DNA of 64,000 bases from Streptomyces lanatus (GCF_014655715.1 NZ_BNBM01000020.1:62001-126000), one strand, 5' to 3'; shown: positions 25,220 through 34,160, numbered from the stretch's first letter. Notes: generated from the sequence alone by a model not told the origin. Program-made: numbers and translations.

Positions 25220-25628
25220 CCGAGGGGCCGCGACGCTCGTCCTGCGCCTGGCCGGCGCCGGGCTGACGGCGGCGATGGCCGCGATCCATCTGCGCCTGTG
25301 GGCCGAGGGCTACCGGGACCTCGCCACCATCGGGCCACTCTTCCTGATCAACGGCGTCGTCGGCATCCTGCTCGCCCTGGCGCTGCTGGTCGCGCCCGTG
25401 CGAGGGCTCGGCCCAATCGCCGCCGTCACCGCGCTGTTCACGGCCGGCACGCTGGGCGCTCTGGTCCTGAGCCTCACCGCGGGCCTGTTCGGATTCAACG
25501 AGTACATCGACGCGGAGCTGGTCCGCCCGACCCTGTACGTCGAGACGGCGGGAGTGCTCGTCCTGACCACCCTGGCGGTGAAGACCCTCAGCCTCAGCCT
25601 CAGCCACCGCCACCGTCCTCGTCGCTGA
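25209..25628 (+). CDS. Four-helix membrane protein
   Basis: 139 residues with about four transmembrane helices (VLRLAGAGLTAAMAAIHL, LFLINGVVGILLALALLV, IAAVTALFTAGTLGALV, LYVETAGVLVLTTLAVKT) and a basic His/Arg tail. The ATG at 25209 overlaps the end of the cupredoxin gene by 11 nt, so it is coupled to it. No enzymatic motif; perhaps a partner of the cupredoxin. Confidence 0.75.
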   Translation: MATDRGAATLVLRLAGAGLTAAMAAIHLRLWAEGYRDLATIGPLFLINGVVGILLALALLVAPVRGLGPIAAVTALFTAGTLGALVLSLTAGLFGFNEYIDAELVRPTLYVETAGVLVLTTLAVKTLSLSLSHRHRPRR

Positions 25629-25680
25629 TAGTGCCTCGTTACGTCGCGTGATCTCGCCTGGTGGTGGGCCTCTTCGTGGC

Positions 25681-25886
25681 GTGAAACTGGGGGAAGTGGA
25701 ACGGCTCCGCAGAGAGTTGGCGGGGTTCGTTGCGGATGTCTTCGGGTCGGTTCCGCGGCGGGATCAGCGGCGGTGGGCGGGTGTTGTCTGCGGGCGCTGA
25801 TGCTGGGCGGCCGTCGCAAGTCGATCCAGCCGATGGCCGAGCGGCTGCCGGACGGCAACGCGCAGGCTTCGCAGCAGTTCGTGAAC
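25681..25886 (+). pseudogene. N-terminal remnant of an IS701-like transposase
   Basis: Reads EVERLRRELAGFVADVFGSV, then PRRDQRRWAGV, in one frame up to about 25780, then continues after a +1 shift as LRALMLGGRRKSIQPMAERL, then QASQQFVN. These are consecutive motifs of the N-terminus of IS701-type DDE transposases. The first frame ends at TGA 25798-25800. After QQFVN the homology stops and the rest of the transposase, including the catalytic residues, is missing. It is an inactive relic. Confidence 0.7.
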
Positions 25887-26056
25887 CTCGGGATTTCAGT
25901 CGAGTCGGTGACCTGCGCGGGGTGTGACTGAGCGCGGTACCTGTCACTGCGCCCTACGGCCAGAGCCCCTTTCCGCGGGCTGCTTCGGTCGGAACCTCAA
26001 GGCCTGCGCTGCTGCGAAGGGCCTCACCGAAAGGCTGGCTCGCCGCCTGGCAGCGC

Positions 26057-26572
26057 TCAAGCCTCCGTCCCGCATCCGGGGAAGCCTGGCGGCATGTGGC
26101 AGGCAACCAGCATGTTGTCCGGGAAGGACAGGCAGCGGTCCGGGTCTGTGGCCCATTCGGGCATGGTCATCAGCAGGGTCATGATCATCGGCGCCTCCGG
26201 GGCGCGCCGCATCAGCGCCTTGAGGACGACGGTCGCCTTCGTGCAGGTGCGCCTTGCATGGCAGAGGCCGATGTCAGCGGCGCCGCCGAGGAGCAGCCGG
26301 GCATCAAGCTCCGACAGGGCTCGGTGGGAGATGTTCGGGAGGGTGGAGCGAGACACCAGCCGCCGTTTCAGGGCCGCGACAAGGGCCTCCCGCAGCCGCT
26401 GGGCGCTGTCCGGGATGTCGTCGACGGCCCAGAAGACCCACGCCCACCACCCGATGCTGCGGCCGGCCCGTGCGTTGCTCGCAAGCCACAGGGCCCGACC
26501 CATGATGAGGGGAGGGACCGTGGGGAGGCGGGCTCGAACCAGGCCGAAGACTTGGAGAGCCGGCCCTGTCAC
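26057..26572 (-). CDS. Hypothetical protein, weakly supported
   Basis: 171 residues from GTG 26572. It contains plausible helical stretches (SDAQRL-like PDSAQRLREALVAALKRRLV, ISHRALSELDARLLLGGAA), a short hydrophobic WWAWVFWAVDD stretch and Cys/Met-rich ends. The opposite strand is also open, so coding is uncertain. No family is recognised and no operon partner exists. It lies in a region with transposon remnants and could itself be decayed. Confidence 0.35.
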   Translation of the reverse strand: MTGPALQVFGLVRARLPTVPPLIMGRALWLASNARAGRSIGWWAWVFWAVDDIPDSAQRLREALVAALKRRLVSRSTLPNISHRALSELDARLLLGGAADIGLCHARRTCTKATVVLKALMRRAPEAPMIMTLLMTMPEWATDPDRCLSFPDNMLVACHMPPGFPGCGTEA

Positions 26573-27000
26573 TGCCGGCGTTCCGCTTCCGAAGTCCTGC
26601 TGCCGGTACGCCCGGCAGCGTAGCCCGGGCGGGTGAATCCGGCGCGGTGCTGCGCCTCTATGGGCTCACGCCCTCTCGCGCGAACTGCAGGAAACCTCGC
26701 GGGGGCTCCCGTCCATCCGACGTGGCCGCCTCTCGTGCAGGCCCCCGACCAGGAATGAAGCCGGACCGGCCTGAGTCTTAAGAAAAACACAAAAGGGCCC
26801 CGAGGGCGCCAGTACGTCCACGCCATGGGCGCGGCGCGCTGGTGGTCCAGGAAGCGGCGTCCGGTGGGACCCCGTCCCGCGACCGGTCGGGGGCGTGGGG
26901 CGAAAGTCCGGGTCCGGCAGTGGGGTCGTCGGCTTGAGGCAGGACCGAGACGTGTCTGCGAGCCGTATCTCCGACTGGTGGATGCACCGTCGCCCGTAAG
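26573..27000. other. Intergenic stretch without a convincing gene
   Basis: 428 bases. It contains an A-rich patch near 26780-26795 (CTTAAGAAAAACACAAAAGG) that stands out from the high-GC background. No reading frame shows protein-like composition. It separates the transposon-remnant zone from the GntR operon. Confidence 0.4.
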
Positions 27001-27010
27001 CTGTATACAG
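27001..27010. promoter_or_regulatory. GntR operator candidate upstream of the regulator
   Basis: The palindrome CTGTATACAG lies 34 nt before the GntR start codon. The same 10-mer recurs at 27813-27822 before the operon, and its core GTATAC fits the NGT-N-AC type sites of FadR-subfamily GntR proteins. Suggests autoregulation. Confidence 0.6.
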
Positions 27011-27043
27011 AAAAGTGTGCGGTAGGGATGGACAGGGAGTCTC

Positions 27044-27769
27044 ATGGCCCGGGCGACTGGCAAGAGCGAGGCGGTCTACGAGCGGCTCAAGGGCGACATC
27101 GAGTCGCTGCGGCTGCGGCCGGGGGCCAAGCTCGGCGAGGTCCAGCTGGGGGAGGAACTGGGGGCTTCGCGGACGCCCGTGCGGGAGGCGATCCGGCGGC
27201 TCGCGGGGGAGGGGCTGGTCGACTTCGTGCCGGGGGAGGTGGCCCGGGTGGCCGCGATCTCGCTGGGCGGGGTCCGGGCGCTGTTCGAGTTCCGGATGCT
27301 CCTGGAGCCCCGCGCGGCCGCCTCGGTCGCCACGGTGGGCGCCGCGGATGAGCGGACACTGGTGCCGTTCCGTGAACTCCTTGTCCGTCTTGAGGTGTTC
27401 GACGAGTCCTTCCGTGCGCTGGACTCCTCCGCGCAGGCGGGCTCCTACCAGGAGTTCTACGGCATCACCGAGGCGTTCGACCAGGCGGTCATCGCGGCCT
27501 GCCGTAACCCGTACCTGGCCCGCACGATTCGCGACCTGCGCAGCCAGACCGTACGTCTGCGCCATCTCTCGCACAGCGGTCCGCGCCGCATGCTGACCTC
27601 CCTGGAGGAGCACCGCGCGATGCTGAAGGCGGTTACGCACGGGGACGCCCAAGCGGCGGAGGCGGCCTGCCGGCACCACCTCGCGCAGACCCTGCAGGCG
27701 CTCATCGACAGCCTGACCGGCCTCGATCCGACACTCGGTACGGATGTGTCGCTGGACGTCGCAGGCTGA
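27044..27769 (+). CDS. GntR-family regulator, FadR/FCD subfamily
   Basis: 241 residues. The winged helix (SEAVYERLKGDIESLRLRPG, ELGASRTPVREAIRRLAGEG) is followed by an FCD all-helical effector domain (LFEFRMLLEPRAAASVA, YGITEAFDQAVIAACRNPYL, EEHRAMLKAVTHGDAQAAEA), whose Asp/His residues usually bind a metal and a carboxylate. It precedes a same-strand catabolic operon, and identical palindromes flank it, so it is almost certainly the local repressor responding to a small organic acid. Confidence 0.9.
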   Translation: MARATGKSEAVYERLKGDIESLRLRPGAKLGEVQLGEELGASRTPVREAIRRLAGEGLVDFVPGEVARVAAISLGGVRALFEFRMLLEPRAAASVATVGAADERTLVPFRELLVRLEVFDESFRALDSSAQAGSYQEFYGITEAFDQAVIAACRNPYLARTIRDLRSQTVRLRHLSHSGPRRMLTSLEEHRAMLKAVTHGDAQAAEAACRHHLAQTLQALIDSLTGLDPTLGTDVSLDVAG

Positions 27770-27812
27770 GGCACACCATCGGGGGCTGCCTGTGGTGCCA
27801 CTGTATCGAGTG

Positions 27813-27855
27813 CTGTATACAGGAGTGGATACATCACTCGGCGCATACATCACTC
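27813..27855. promoter_or_regulatory. Operator and direct-repeat region of the dehydrogenase operon
   Basis: The palindrome CTGTATACAG (27813-27822) is identical to the site before the GntR gene. It is followed by two copies of ATACATCACTC (27829-27839 and 27845-27855), 16 nt apart. The related CTGTATCGAG lies at 27801-27810. All are within 80 nt of the dehydrogenase start. Confidence 0.6.
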
Positions 27856-27880
27856 ACTTCTCGATGCGAGAGGCCGCCTC

Positions 27881-28951
27881 ATGCCGCACACCGTCGGCGC
27901 CACCGACCTGCTGGGCTTCGCCGCAGCCACCGCCGAAGCCCACGGAGTCCCGTCGGCGGACGCCCGTCTTCTCGCGGACACCCTGGTGACGGCGGAGCTG
28001 TGGGGCCACCCGTCCCACGGGATGCTGCGCCTGCCCTGGTATCTGAGCCGTGTCGCCGGCGGAGCGACCGCCGCGGTCGCGACCCCCGAGGTCGTGAGCG
28101 ACAACGGCGCCGTGGTCGTGGTCGACGGCCATGACGGTCTCGGTCAGGTGCTCGCCGACCGCGCGACGCGCTGGGGTGTGGAGCGGGCCCGCGAGCACGG
28201 CATCAGCGCCGTCGCGGTCCGCAACTCAGGTCACTTCGGGACCGCCGCATACTTCACGCGCAAGGCCGCCGAGCAGGGCTGCGTCGCACTGCTGGCGACC
28301 AACGCCAGTCCGGCGATGGCCCCGTGGGGCGGCCGGGAGAAACGGGTCGGTACCAACCCGTGGTCGATCGCGGCGCCCGGCGGCCGCTACGGCACTGTTG
28401 TGATGGACATCGCCAACACGGCCGTGGCGCGCGGCAAGATCTACCACGCCAAGGAGCGCGGCGAGCCGATCCCCGAGGGCTGGGCGGCCGACGCGGACGG
28501 TGTGCCGACCACGGACCCGCGGCGCGCGATCGAGGGCCTGATCCTGCCGATGGCCGGTCACAAGGGCTACGCGATCTCCTTCATGTTCGACGTGCTGGCG
28601 GGCGTGCTGACCGGCAGCGCCTTCGGCTCGGCGGTCGTCGGCCCCTACCGGCCCACCGGGCGCAGCGGCGTCGGCCACCTGCTGATCTGTATCGACATCC
28701 GCTCGATGGCCGACCCGGCCGACTTCGAGCAGCGGATGGAGGCCCTGATCGAGGAGACCAAGTCCACCCCCGTCGCCCCGCACACGGCCGAAGTCTTCGT
28801 CCCCGGCGAGCCGGAGACCCGCACCGCCGAGCGCCTGCGCACCGAGGGCATCACGCTCGCCGACGACACCTGGACCGCCCTCGAACGCATCGCCGCCGCC
28901 ACGGCCGTACCCCTGCCCCTCCCCGCCAACTCCCAGGAGCTGCCCGCATGA
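27881..28951 (+). CDS. Ldh-family (malate/L-lactate/ureidoglycolate-type) dehydrogenase
   Basis: 356 residues. Type-2 malate/lactate dehydrogenase family, unrelated to the Rossmann LDHs: catalytic His in GHPSHGMLRLPWYL, NAD(P) region VRNSGHFGTAAYFTRKA, and GTNPWSIAAPGG, MAGHKGYAISFMFDVLAGVL. Members reduce or oxidise 2-oxo/2-hydroxy acids (malate, sulfolactate, diketogulonate, piperideine-2-carboxylate). It is the first gene after the operator region. The exact substrate cannot be told from sequence. Confidence 0.88.
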   Translation: MPHTVGATDLLGFAAATAEAHGVPSADARLLADTLVTAELWGHPSHGMLRLPWYLSRVAGGATAAVATPEVVSDNGAVVVVDGHDGLGQVLADRATRWGVERAREHGISAVAVRNSGHFGTAAYFTRKAAEQGCVALLATNASPAMAPWGGREKRVGTNPWSIAAPGGRYGTVVMDIANTAVARGKIYHAKERGEPIPEGWAADADGVPTTDPRRAIEGLILPMAGHKGYAISFMFDVLAGVLTGSAFGSAVVGPYRPTGRSGVGHLLICIDIRSMADPADFEQRMEALIEETKSTPVAPHTAEVFVPGEPETRTAERLRTEGITLADDTWTALERIAAATAVPLPLPANSQELPA

Positions 28952-29250
28952 TCGCCCTGACCGTCTCCCTCCAGGTCACCCCCGGCTGCCGGGAGGACTT
29001 CCTCGCGGCCATCAAGGAGAACGCCGAACGCTCCTTCACGGACGAGCCCGGCTGCCGCTACTTCGACGTCGTCTGCGACCTGACCGACGACCACCACTTC
29101 GTCTTCCACGAGATCTACGAAGATGAGGCGGCCGTCGAGACCCACCGTTCCGCACCCCACTTCAAGGTCTGGCGCGAGGCCGCGGCCAAGTACGTCGTCC
29201 CTGGCACCCAGGTCAACACGCTCTCCCGCCGCCTGTTCCACCACTCCTGA
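28948..29250 (+). CDS. Antibiotic-biosynthesis-monooxygenase (ABM) fold protein
   Basis: 100 residues, a single dimeric alpha/beta barrel domain (MIALTVSLQVTPGCREDFLA, EPGCRYFDVVCDL, HFVFHEIYEDEAAVETHRSA, HFKVWREAAAKYV), as in quinol monooxygenases, YgiN and isomerases of this fold. ATG in an ATGA overlap with the dehydrogenase stop. Probably acts on an operon intermediate; cofactor-free monooxygenase or isomerase are both possible. Confidence 0.87.
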   Translation: MIALTVSLQVTPGCREDFLAAIKENAERSFTDEPGCRYFDVVCDLTDDHHFVFHEIYEDEAAVETHRSAPHFKVWREAAAKYVVPGTQVNTLSRRLFHHS

Positions 29251-29264
29251 ACGGAGCCACCGCC

Positions 29265-29687
29265 ATGTGCAGCGACCACCTCCTCATCCACCCTGACAAG
29301 GTCGAACGCTTCGACCGCGGTGGCGGTGTGGCCACCGTCCCCTACGTCGGCAAGTGGAACTCGGCGACGGCCGTGATCACCACCGGCCAGACCGTCTTCC
29401 GGCCCGGCACCGGCCTGCCCCTGCACAGCCACAACGTCGAGGAGTCGGTCCTGATCCTCGAAGGCGAGGCGACCGCGGAGATCGACGGCGAGTTCCTCGA
29501 CCTGGAGGTCGGCCAGGCCACCTGGGTCCCGGCCGGGATCCCGCACCGCTTCATCAATCGCGGCGAGGGCGTCCTGCGGATCTACTGGGTCTACGGCGGC
29601 CGGGACGTCACCCGCACCATCACCGCCACCGGCGAGACCTTCGAGCACCTCTCGGAGCACGACAAGGGAGGGGCACCCACCGCATGA
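29265..29687 (+). CDS. Cupin-domain protein
   Basis: 140 residues. Cupin motif 1 GTGLPLHSHNVEESVLILEG (His, His, Glu) and motif 2 PAGIPHRFINRGEG (His) give a complete metal site. The pattern matches small single-domain cupins in sugar-acid or hydroxy-acid operons. 14 nt after the ABM gene, and its stop overlaps the aldehyde dehydrogenase start (ATGA). Confidence 0.87.
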   Translation: MCSDHLLIHPDKVERFDRGGGVATVPYVGKWNSATAVITTGQTVFRPGTGLPLHSHNVEESVLILEGEATAEIDGEFLDLEVGQATWVPAGIPHRFINRGEGVLRIYWVYGGRDVTRTITATGETFEHLSEHDKGGAPTA

Positions 29688-31067
29688 GCAGGATCATCCA
29701 GACCGTCGACCCGTCAACCGGCGAGCTGACAGCCACCTACGACGGCTGGGACGCGGACCGTATCGAGACCGCGGTGGCGCGGGCCCACGCCGTGAGCCGT
29801 GTCTGGGCCCTGGTGCCGGTCACCGAGCGTGCCGCGCGCCCAGCGACTTGTCCGGACCCTGCGCGAGCACAAGGATCACCTCGCTTCCCTCGCCGTCACC
29901 GAGATGGGCAAGCCGGTGGCCGAGGCCGAAGGTGAGATCGAGAAGTCGGCGGTCACGGCCGAGTACTACGCCCGGCAGGGGCCCGGCATCCTCGCCGACG
30001 AGCGCGTCGAGGTCGACGGGGCGGAAGCCTGGGTGGCGTATGAGCCCGCCGGACTCGTCCTGGCCGTGATGCCGTGGAACTTCCCCGTCTGGCAGGTCAT
30101 GCGCTTCGCCATCCCCTCCCTGGTGGCGGGCAACGGCGTCCTGCTCAAGCACGCCCCCAACGTCACCGGAAGCGCGCTCGCCCTCCAGGATCTCTTCGTC
30201 GACGCCGGTTTCCCGGAACACCTGGTGACCACGCTGGTGATCGCCGACACCGACGTGCCCGACGCGACGGCCCGGCTCATCGAGGACGACCGGGTCGCGG
30301 CAGTCACCCTCACCGGAAGCAACCGGGCGGGCGCGGCCGTCGGCGCGGCGGCCGGGCGCGCGGCGAAGAAGTCCGTGCTGGAACTGGGCGGCTCGGACGC
30401 GTTCGTGGTCCTGGACGACGCCGAAATCGAAACGGCCGCGGCGGCCGCGGTGAAGGCGCGCTTCACCAACTCCGGGCAGAGCTGCGTGTGCGCGAAGCGC
30501 TTCATCGTCGCCGCCTCCGTGGCGGACGCGTTCACCGCCGCGTTCGTGGCCGGTGCCGAAGCGCTACGCGTCGGCGACCCGCGTGACCGGCAGACGCAGG
30601 TGGGCCCGCTCGCCCGCGACGATCTCCGGGCGGCGATCCAGCGGCAGGTCGAGGAATCCGTAGCCGCCGGAGCACTGCTACTGACGGGCGGCAAGCCTGT
30701 GCCCGGCGACGGCTTCTACTACCAGCCCACCGTCCTGGCAGGCACCGGTCCGGGCATGCCCGCCTTCGACGAGGAGACCTTCGGCCCGCTCGCCGCCATC
30801 GCGGTGGCCCGGGACGACGAGGACGCCGTAAGGCTCGCGAACGCCACAGCGTACGGGCTCGGCCTGAGCGTCTGGACGACCAACCCCGGCCGTGGCGTCG
30901 CCCTGGCCCGCCGGATCACCAGCGGAGCCGCCTTCGTCAACGCGATCGTCGCCTCCGATCCCCGCGTGCCCTTCGGCGGCACCAAGCGCAGCGGCCACGG
31001 CCGCGAACTGGCCGCCGCCGGCATCCGCGAGTTCACCAACACCCGCACCTACTGGGTCACCGCCTGA
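29684..31067 (+). pseudogene. Aldehyde dehydrogenase with a frameshift near codon 50
   Basis: ATG 29684 opens an ALDH N-terminus (TVDPSTGELTATYDGWDADR, WALVPVTERAA) that leaves the family frame near 29838. The rest, from AQRLVRTLREHKDHLASLAV to the end, continues in the +1 frame. The remainder is intact: MPWNFPVWQ, LTGSNRAG, catalytic Glu in LELGGSD, catalytic Cys in NSGQSCVCAKR, PFGGTKRSGHG. One net extra base in a GCGCGCCC run explains the shift. It may be a sequencing error, a real lesion or a slippery site. If functional, it oxidises a semialdehyde, consistent with succinate-semialdehyde-type dehydrogenases. Confidence 0.8.
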
Positions 31068-31203
31068 CCCGATCTCACCCTGCCGGAACACGGCACATGA
31101 TCGGACGGTTGCGCACCCGACCGGACAACGTCCGCGCCGACAAGGCCGTAAGGCTCCCGAGCGAACGGCGGACCTCTTCAGGTGCGGTTTCCGGGCCGGA
31201 GCC

Positions 31204-31938
31204 TCAGCAGTTGGCCAGATTGCGGCCGAGGAGGGGAAGCAGGTGGTCCCAGTGAAGCTGCAATGCCGCGGGGTTGAAAGCGTCGGTGTCGGCCATGGTG
31301 AAGCCGTGCACGGTGTCGGGGTAGATCTCAGAGGTGTAGTCGACGCCCCCGGCGTCCAGGACCTGGTTGAGCTCGGCGAGGGCTTCGGGCGTCAGGTCGG
31401 TTTCGGCGTGGCCGAAGTGGGCCTCGGCGGTGAGGCGGCGCAGGCTGTCGGGCCCGGCGGCGCCCACGGGGGCATGGAAGCCGGCGACGGCGGCCACCTG
31501 GCCGGGGTGGGCCACGGCGGTGCGTACCGCCAGGAGGCCGCCTATGCAGTAGCCGGTCACCGCGACGGGTCCGGCGCAGGCCTCGGGCTGGGTGGTGAGG
31601 AACCTGAGGTAGGCGTCGGCGTCGCGCTGGGTCCGTTCGACGGTGTGCGCCTCAATCAGGGGCATCAGCTGACCCATGACTGCGGTCCGGGCCTCTTCTC
31701 CGATGTGCTCGGGAAGTTCGAACACAGGTGCCGGGCCGTGGCGGTAGAAGAAGTTGGGGACGAGCACGTAGTACCCGTGGCCGGCCAGTTCGCGGGCCAT
31801 ATCCCGCAGCACGGGCCGGATGCCGAAGCCGTCCGCGTACATCAGCACCCCTGGGTGCCGCTCGCCATCGTCGGGGAAGGCGGCGAAGGCATCGGCCTGG
31901 CCGTCCGCGGTGGGAATGTGCAACATCTTGGTGGGCAT
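31204..31938 (-). CDS. Dienelactone hydrolase family protein
   Basis: 244 residues, alpha/beta hydrolase. Nucleophile Cys in VTGYCIGGLLAVR, catalytic His in YPDTVHGFTM, and HPGVLMYADGFGIR near the oxyanion loop. Cytoplasmic; GGAGAG before the ATG. Convergent with the aldehyde dehydrogenase operon, 137 nt apart. Family members hydrolyse dienelactones from chlorocatechol pathways, but many paralogs have other ester or lactone substrates. Confidence 0.88.
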   Translation of the reverse strand: MPTKMLHIPTADGQADAFAAFPDDGERHPGVLMYADGFGIRPVLRDMARELAGHGYYVLVPNFFYRHGPAPVFELPEHIGEEARTAVMGQLMPLIEAHTVERTQRDADAYLRFLTTQPEACAGPVAVTGYCIGGLLAVRTAVAHPGQVAAVAGFHAPVGAAGPDSLRRLTAEAHFGHAETDLTPEALAELNQVLDAGGVDYTSEIYPDTVHGFTMADTDAFNPAALQLHWDHLLPLLGRNLANC

Positions 31939-32493
31939 GAACTCTCCTGTCGTGGTTGATGTGTCCTGTGATCAACACGACGGAGGCGGCGCCCGCGCAG
32001 CAGCGCAAGATCCTGGATCGAACAACGGGCCCGCACCGACCCGTACGGCGCTCAGAAGAGCACCGGGTCACCGATCCGTGTGTGGCGCGATGCCGTCCCG
32101 GTAGTCATCCCCGCAACCTAGTCCACCGAACAAAGCCGACGCCAGCACCCCCAGCACAGAGCAAGAGCCTTGCCGCTCTGGCCCTTGCGATCAGGGCGCC
32201 GTGAGGAGCGCCTACCATGCCTCCGTGACGCGCCCCTGGACGGTACGAAGGATGGCCGATCAGTTTGTTGAGCTGCTCGGAACGGCTCCTGCCGGCATCG
32301 ATGGCGGCACGCTGACGTTCGTCCGAGGAAGCCTGTACAACACGCTTTCGATCTGGAAGGACCGCTACGACCGATCGGTGGGTGGGCCCGCGGGCAGCGC
32401 GCCCCCGCACCTGCGGCCGCATCTGTCTATTTCCCTACGCGCGGTGTCCTCCCCGGTGGCATGCCCGGTCGGGTGTTCGGGGTTCGGTGTCCG
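31939..32493. other. Intergenic stretch with a possible short gene remnant
   Basis: 555 bases. In the plus direction around 32210-32380 a frame reads MADQFVELLGTAPAGIDGGT, then FVRGSLYNTLSIWKDRYDRS. This looks protein-like, but the downstream part is low-quality and runs into the antisense of the lipoprotein gene. No family recognised. The remaining bases show no gene. Confidence 0.3.
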
Positions 32494-33480
32494 TCAGCGT
32501 CGTCCGGCCAGTGCGTGGTCGGCGTTGGCCAGTTGGGTGCGTATGTCTTTCTTGACGGCGGCGAGTTCCTGTTGCTTCGCAGCCATCTCTCGTCGCTGGT
32601 ACGCCGCGTCGACCGACGACCAGACTCCGATGACGTTCGTCTCCCGTTTGCAGGCCACGTCCGTGCTCGCGAGCGCGAGCTCGGCCCGGCCGGCCGTCGG
32701 ACCGTTGAACTTGGGGTCCTTGCCGGGCGCTTGGGTCGGATCGGCGTAGGTGTAGTCGTTGTTCTGCCGCTTCATACACCGTGACCAGGCGCGGAAGACC
32801 GCCACCACACGAGGGTCGCGTTGTGAGGCACGGTAACTGCCGATGTTGATCGCGGCGACGAGCTCTCGGTTCCCCAGCCTCTGCGGGTCCCCCGACAGCG
32901 CCTTTGCGGCCTCACCCTGGCAACCGCCTGCGGGGAGCCGACGACCACGCGAGTCAGCGACCGACGGCGTACCGTCCTGGTTCAGCCCGCGCAGTACGAG
33001 CATTGCCTCCGGCCCCAGCCCTGGCTGAGGCGTGGGCTTGCTCCTGACCTGCGGTGGCGCGGAGCCGGGGACCGGGTGGTAGCCGTAGCGTGCCGCCTTG
33101 GCCGGGTCGGTGATGCCGTACCGGTGCGCCGTGTTGGCCGGGTTCAGGGTGCCTGTCTCCGGGATGGGACCGGTGGGGGCGGGCCAGGAATGGCCGAAGC
33201 GCCGCATGCACGACTCGGTCAGTACCGCCTTGGCCCGGAACAGGCGCCCGACCTGGCGATCAGTGAACAGGTAGGGCTCGATGGGCAGTACCAGGGAACT
33301 GACATCGAGCATTTTCGGCACGGTGACGACGGGAAGCGGCCCGGAAGCCTTCGGTGTCCCGGATGGAGTGAGCGCCGGTTTCGACTCCGCCGCCTGGCCC
33401 TGCGCGCACCCTGCCGTGACCGCGAGCAGAATGATGGCCACCCCGAGACGTCGGGTCCTGTGATCATTTCGCGCCGACAT
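32494..33480 (-). CDS. Lipoprotein with four conserved-looking cysteines, unknown function
   Basis: 328 residues from ATG 33480 (AAGGGA ribosome binding site). Lipobox AVTAGC (Cys25). The mature part has regularly placed Cys residues (LTESCMRRFG, AGGCQGEAAKAL, WSRCMKRQNN, STDVACKRETN), suggesting disulfides on the outer membrane face. It ends in a charged amphipathic helix (YQRREMAAKQQELAAVKKDI) that may form a coiled coil. Similar Streptomyces lipoproteins are common, without an assigned function. Its neighbour on the same strand upstream is an I36-like inhibitor. Confidence 0.78.
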   Translation of the reverse strand: MSARNDHRTRRLGVAIILLAVTAGCAQGQAAESKPALTPSGTPKASGPLPVVTVPKMLDVSSLVLPIEPYLFTDRQVGRLFRAKAVLTESCMRRFGHSWPAPTGPIPETGTLNPANTAHRYGITDPAKAARYGYHPVPGSAPPQVRSKPTPQPGLGPEAMLVLRGLNQDGTPSVADSRGRRLPAGGCQGEAAKALSGDPQRLGNRELVAAINIGSYRASQRDPRVVAVFRAWSRCMKRQNNDYTYADPTQAPGKDPKFNGPTAGRAELALASTDVACKRETNVIGVWSSVDAAYQRREMAAKQQELAAVKKDIRTQLANADHALAGRR

Positions 33481-33572
33481 GCTGTCGTATCCCTTCCGGG
33501 GTGCGGGTGCGGCAGAGACCATTGCGGGCCCGCCCGCTCGCCGCTGCGCGGGCGGGCGGGCCCGGGCAGACG

Positions 33573-34022
33573 TCAGCCGGCGTAGTACCAGCCGAGCGAG
33601 GCGTTGTTGTTCTGTACCCCGGAGTTCAGCGGGCGGGACTCTCCGGGCCAGACGTCGTCGTAGGGTGCGTTGCCGCTGGCGTTCTGGTTCTCGTTGTAGA
33701 AGATGCGGGCCCTGAAGCTCGGGTCGTTGTTCCAGGCGCGGTACACGTTGTTCTTCACGTACTGGCCGTGACCCTCGCCGTCGGCCGCGAAGGTGTGCCC
33801 CGCGAAGTCATTGACGCCGGTGCCGTACTTGCTCCAGGAACTGTTGCTGGAGGCGCTGTAGTAGAGGTAGACGTTGCCGTCCCAGTCGGCTGCCTGGGCC
33901 TGGGCTTGGGCGGGTGCGGCTTTCCCCTTCGCGGCAGCCGGCGCGGTGGCCAGCGCGGTGCTGCCGGCGATCAGTGCAGCGGCGACTGCGATGGATCCCA
34001 CCATGCGACGTGCAGTTGTCAC
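33573..34022 (-). CDS. Secreted peptidase inhibitor family I36-like protein
   Basis: 149 residues with a Sec signal peptide ending near ATAPAAA (about residue 31) and a Lys/Ala/Gln linker. The mature domain (GNVYLYYSASSNSSWSKYGT, NDFAGHTFAADGEGHG, KNNVYRAWNNDPSFRARIFY) resembles the SMPI-type beta/gamma-crystallin fold of inhibitor family I36, though the usual Cys pairs are missing. GTG start behind GGGAGGAG. Probably extracellular; inhibition of a metalloprotease is family-based inference. Confidence 0.65.
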   Translation of the reverse strand: MTTARRMVGSIAVAAALIAGSTALATAPAAAKGKAAPAQAQAQAADWDGNVYLYYSASSNSSWSKYGTGVNDFAGHTFAADGEGHGQYVKNNVYRAWNNDPSFRARIFYNENQNASGNAPYDDVWPGESRPLNSGVQNNNASLGWYYAG

Positions 34023-34138
34023 GATGCTCCTCCCGATGGTGTGCGGAACGGGGTGACGCCTGGGCAGGAGTCGGCCGCCTGCGTGAGCTTTCCCCCGTGT
34101 TGATCGGCCCTGAGACTAGGCCGGGCGCGGTAGGTGAC

Positions 34139-34160
34139 GGTCCTGACAGATGTCAGGACC
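34139..34160. repeat. Perfect 10-bp inverted repeat
   Basis: Arms GGTCCTGACA and TGTCAGGACC separated by GA. It lies 117 nt upstream of the I36-like gene start, in a 510-nt gap before the unknown plus-strand gene at 34533. It could be an operator or a strong RNA hairpin. The rest of the gap (34023-34532) holds no convincing gene. Confidence 0.6.

Noticed and set aside
26515..26545. A GGTTCGAGCC string on the minus strand that looks like a tRNA T-loop
   Set aside because: The flanking bases do not pair into a T-stem, and no anticodon or acceptor stem can be drawn, so it is not a tRNA.
31956..32204. Short plus-strand frame after the dienelactone hydrolase gene
   Set aside because: Composition is Pro/Arg/Ser-rich with no ribosome binding site or recognisable motif; treated as non-coding.
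33501..34103. Plus-strand frame antisense to the I36-like gene
   Set aside because: It is Gly/Val-rich shadow sequence; the minus strand has a signal peptide, ribosome binding site and a family-like mature domain.
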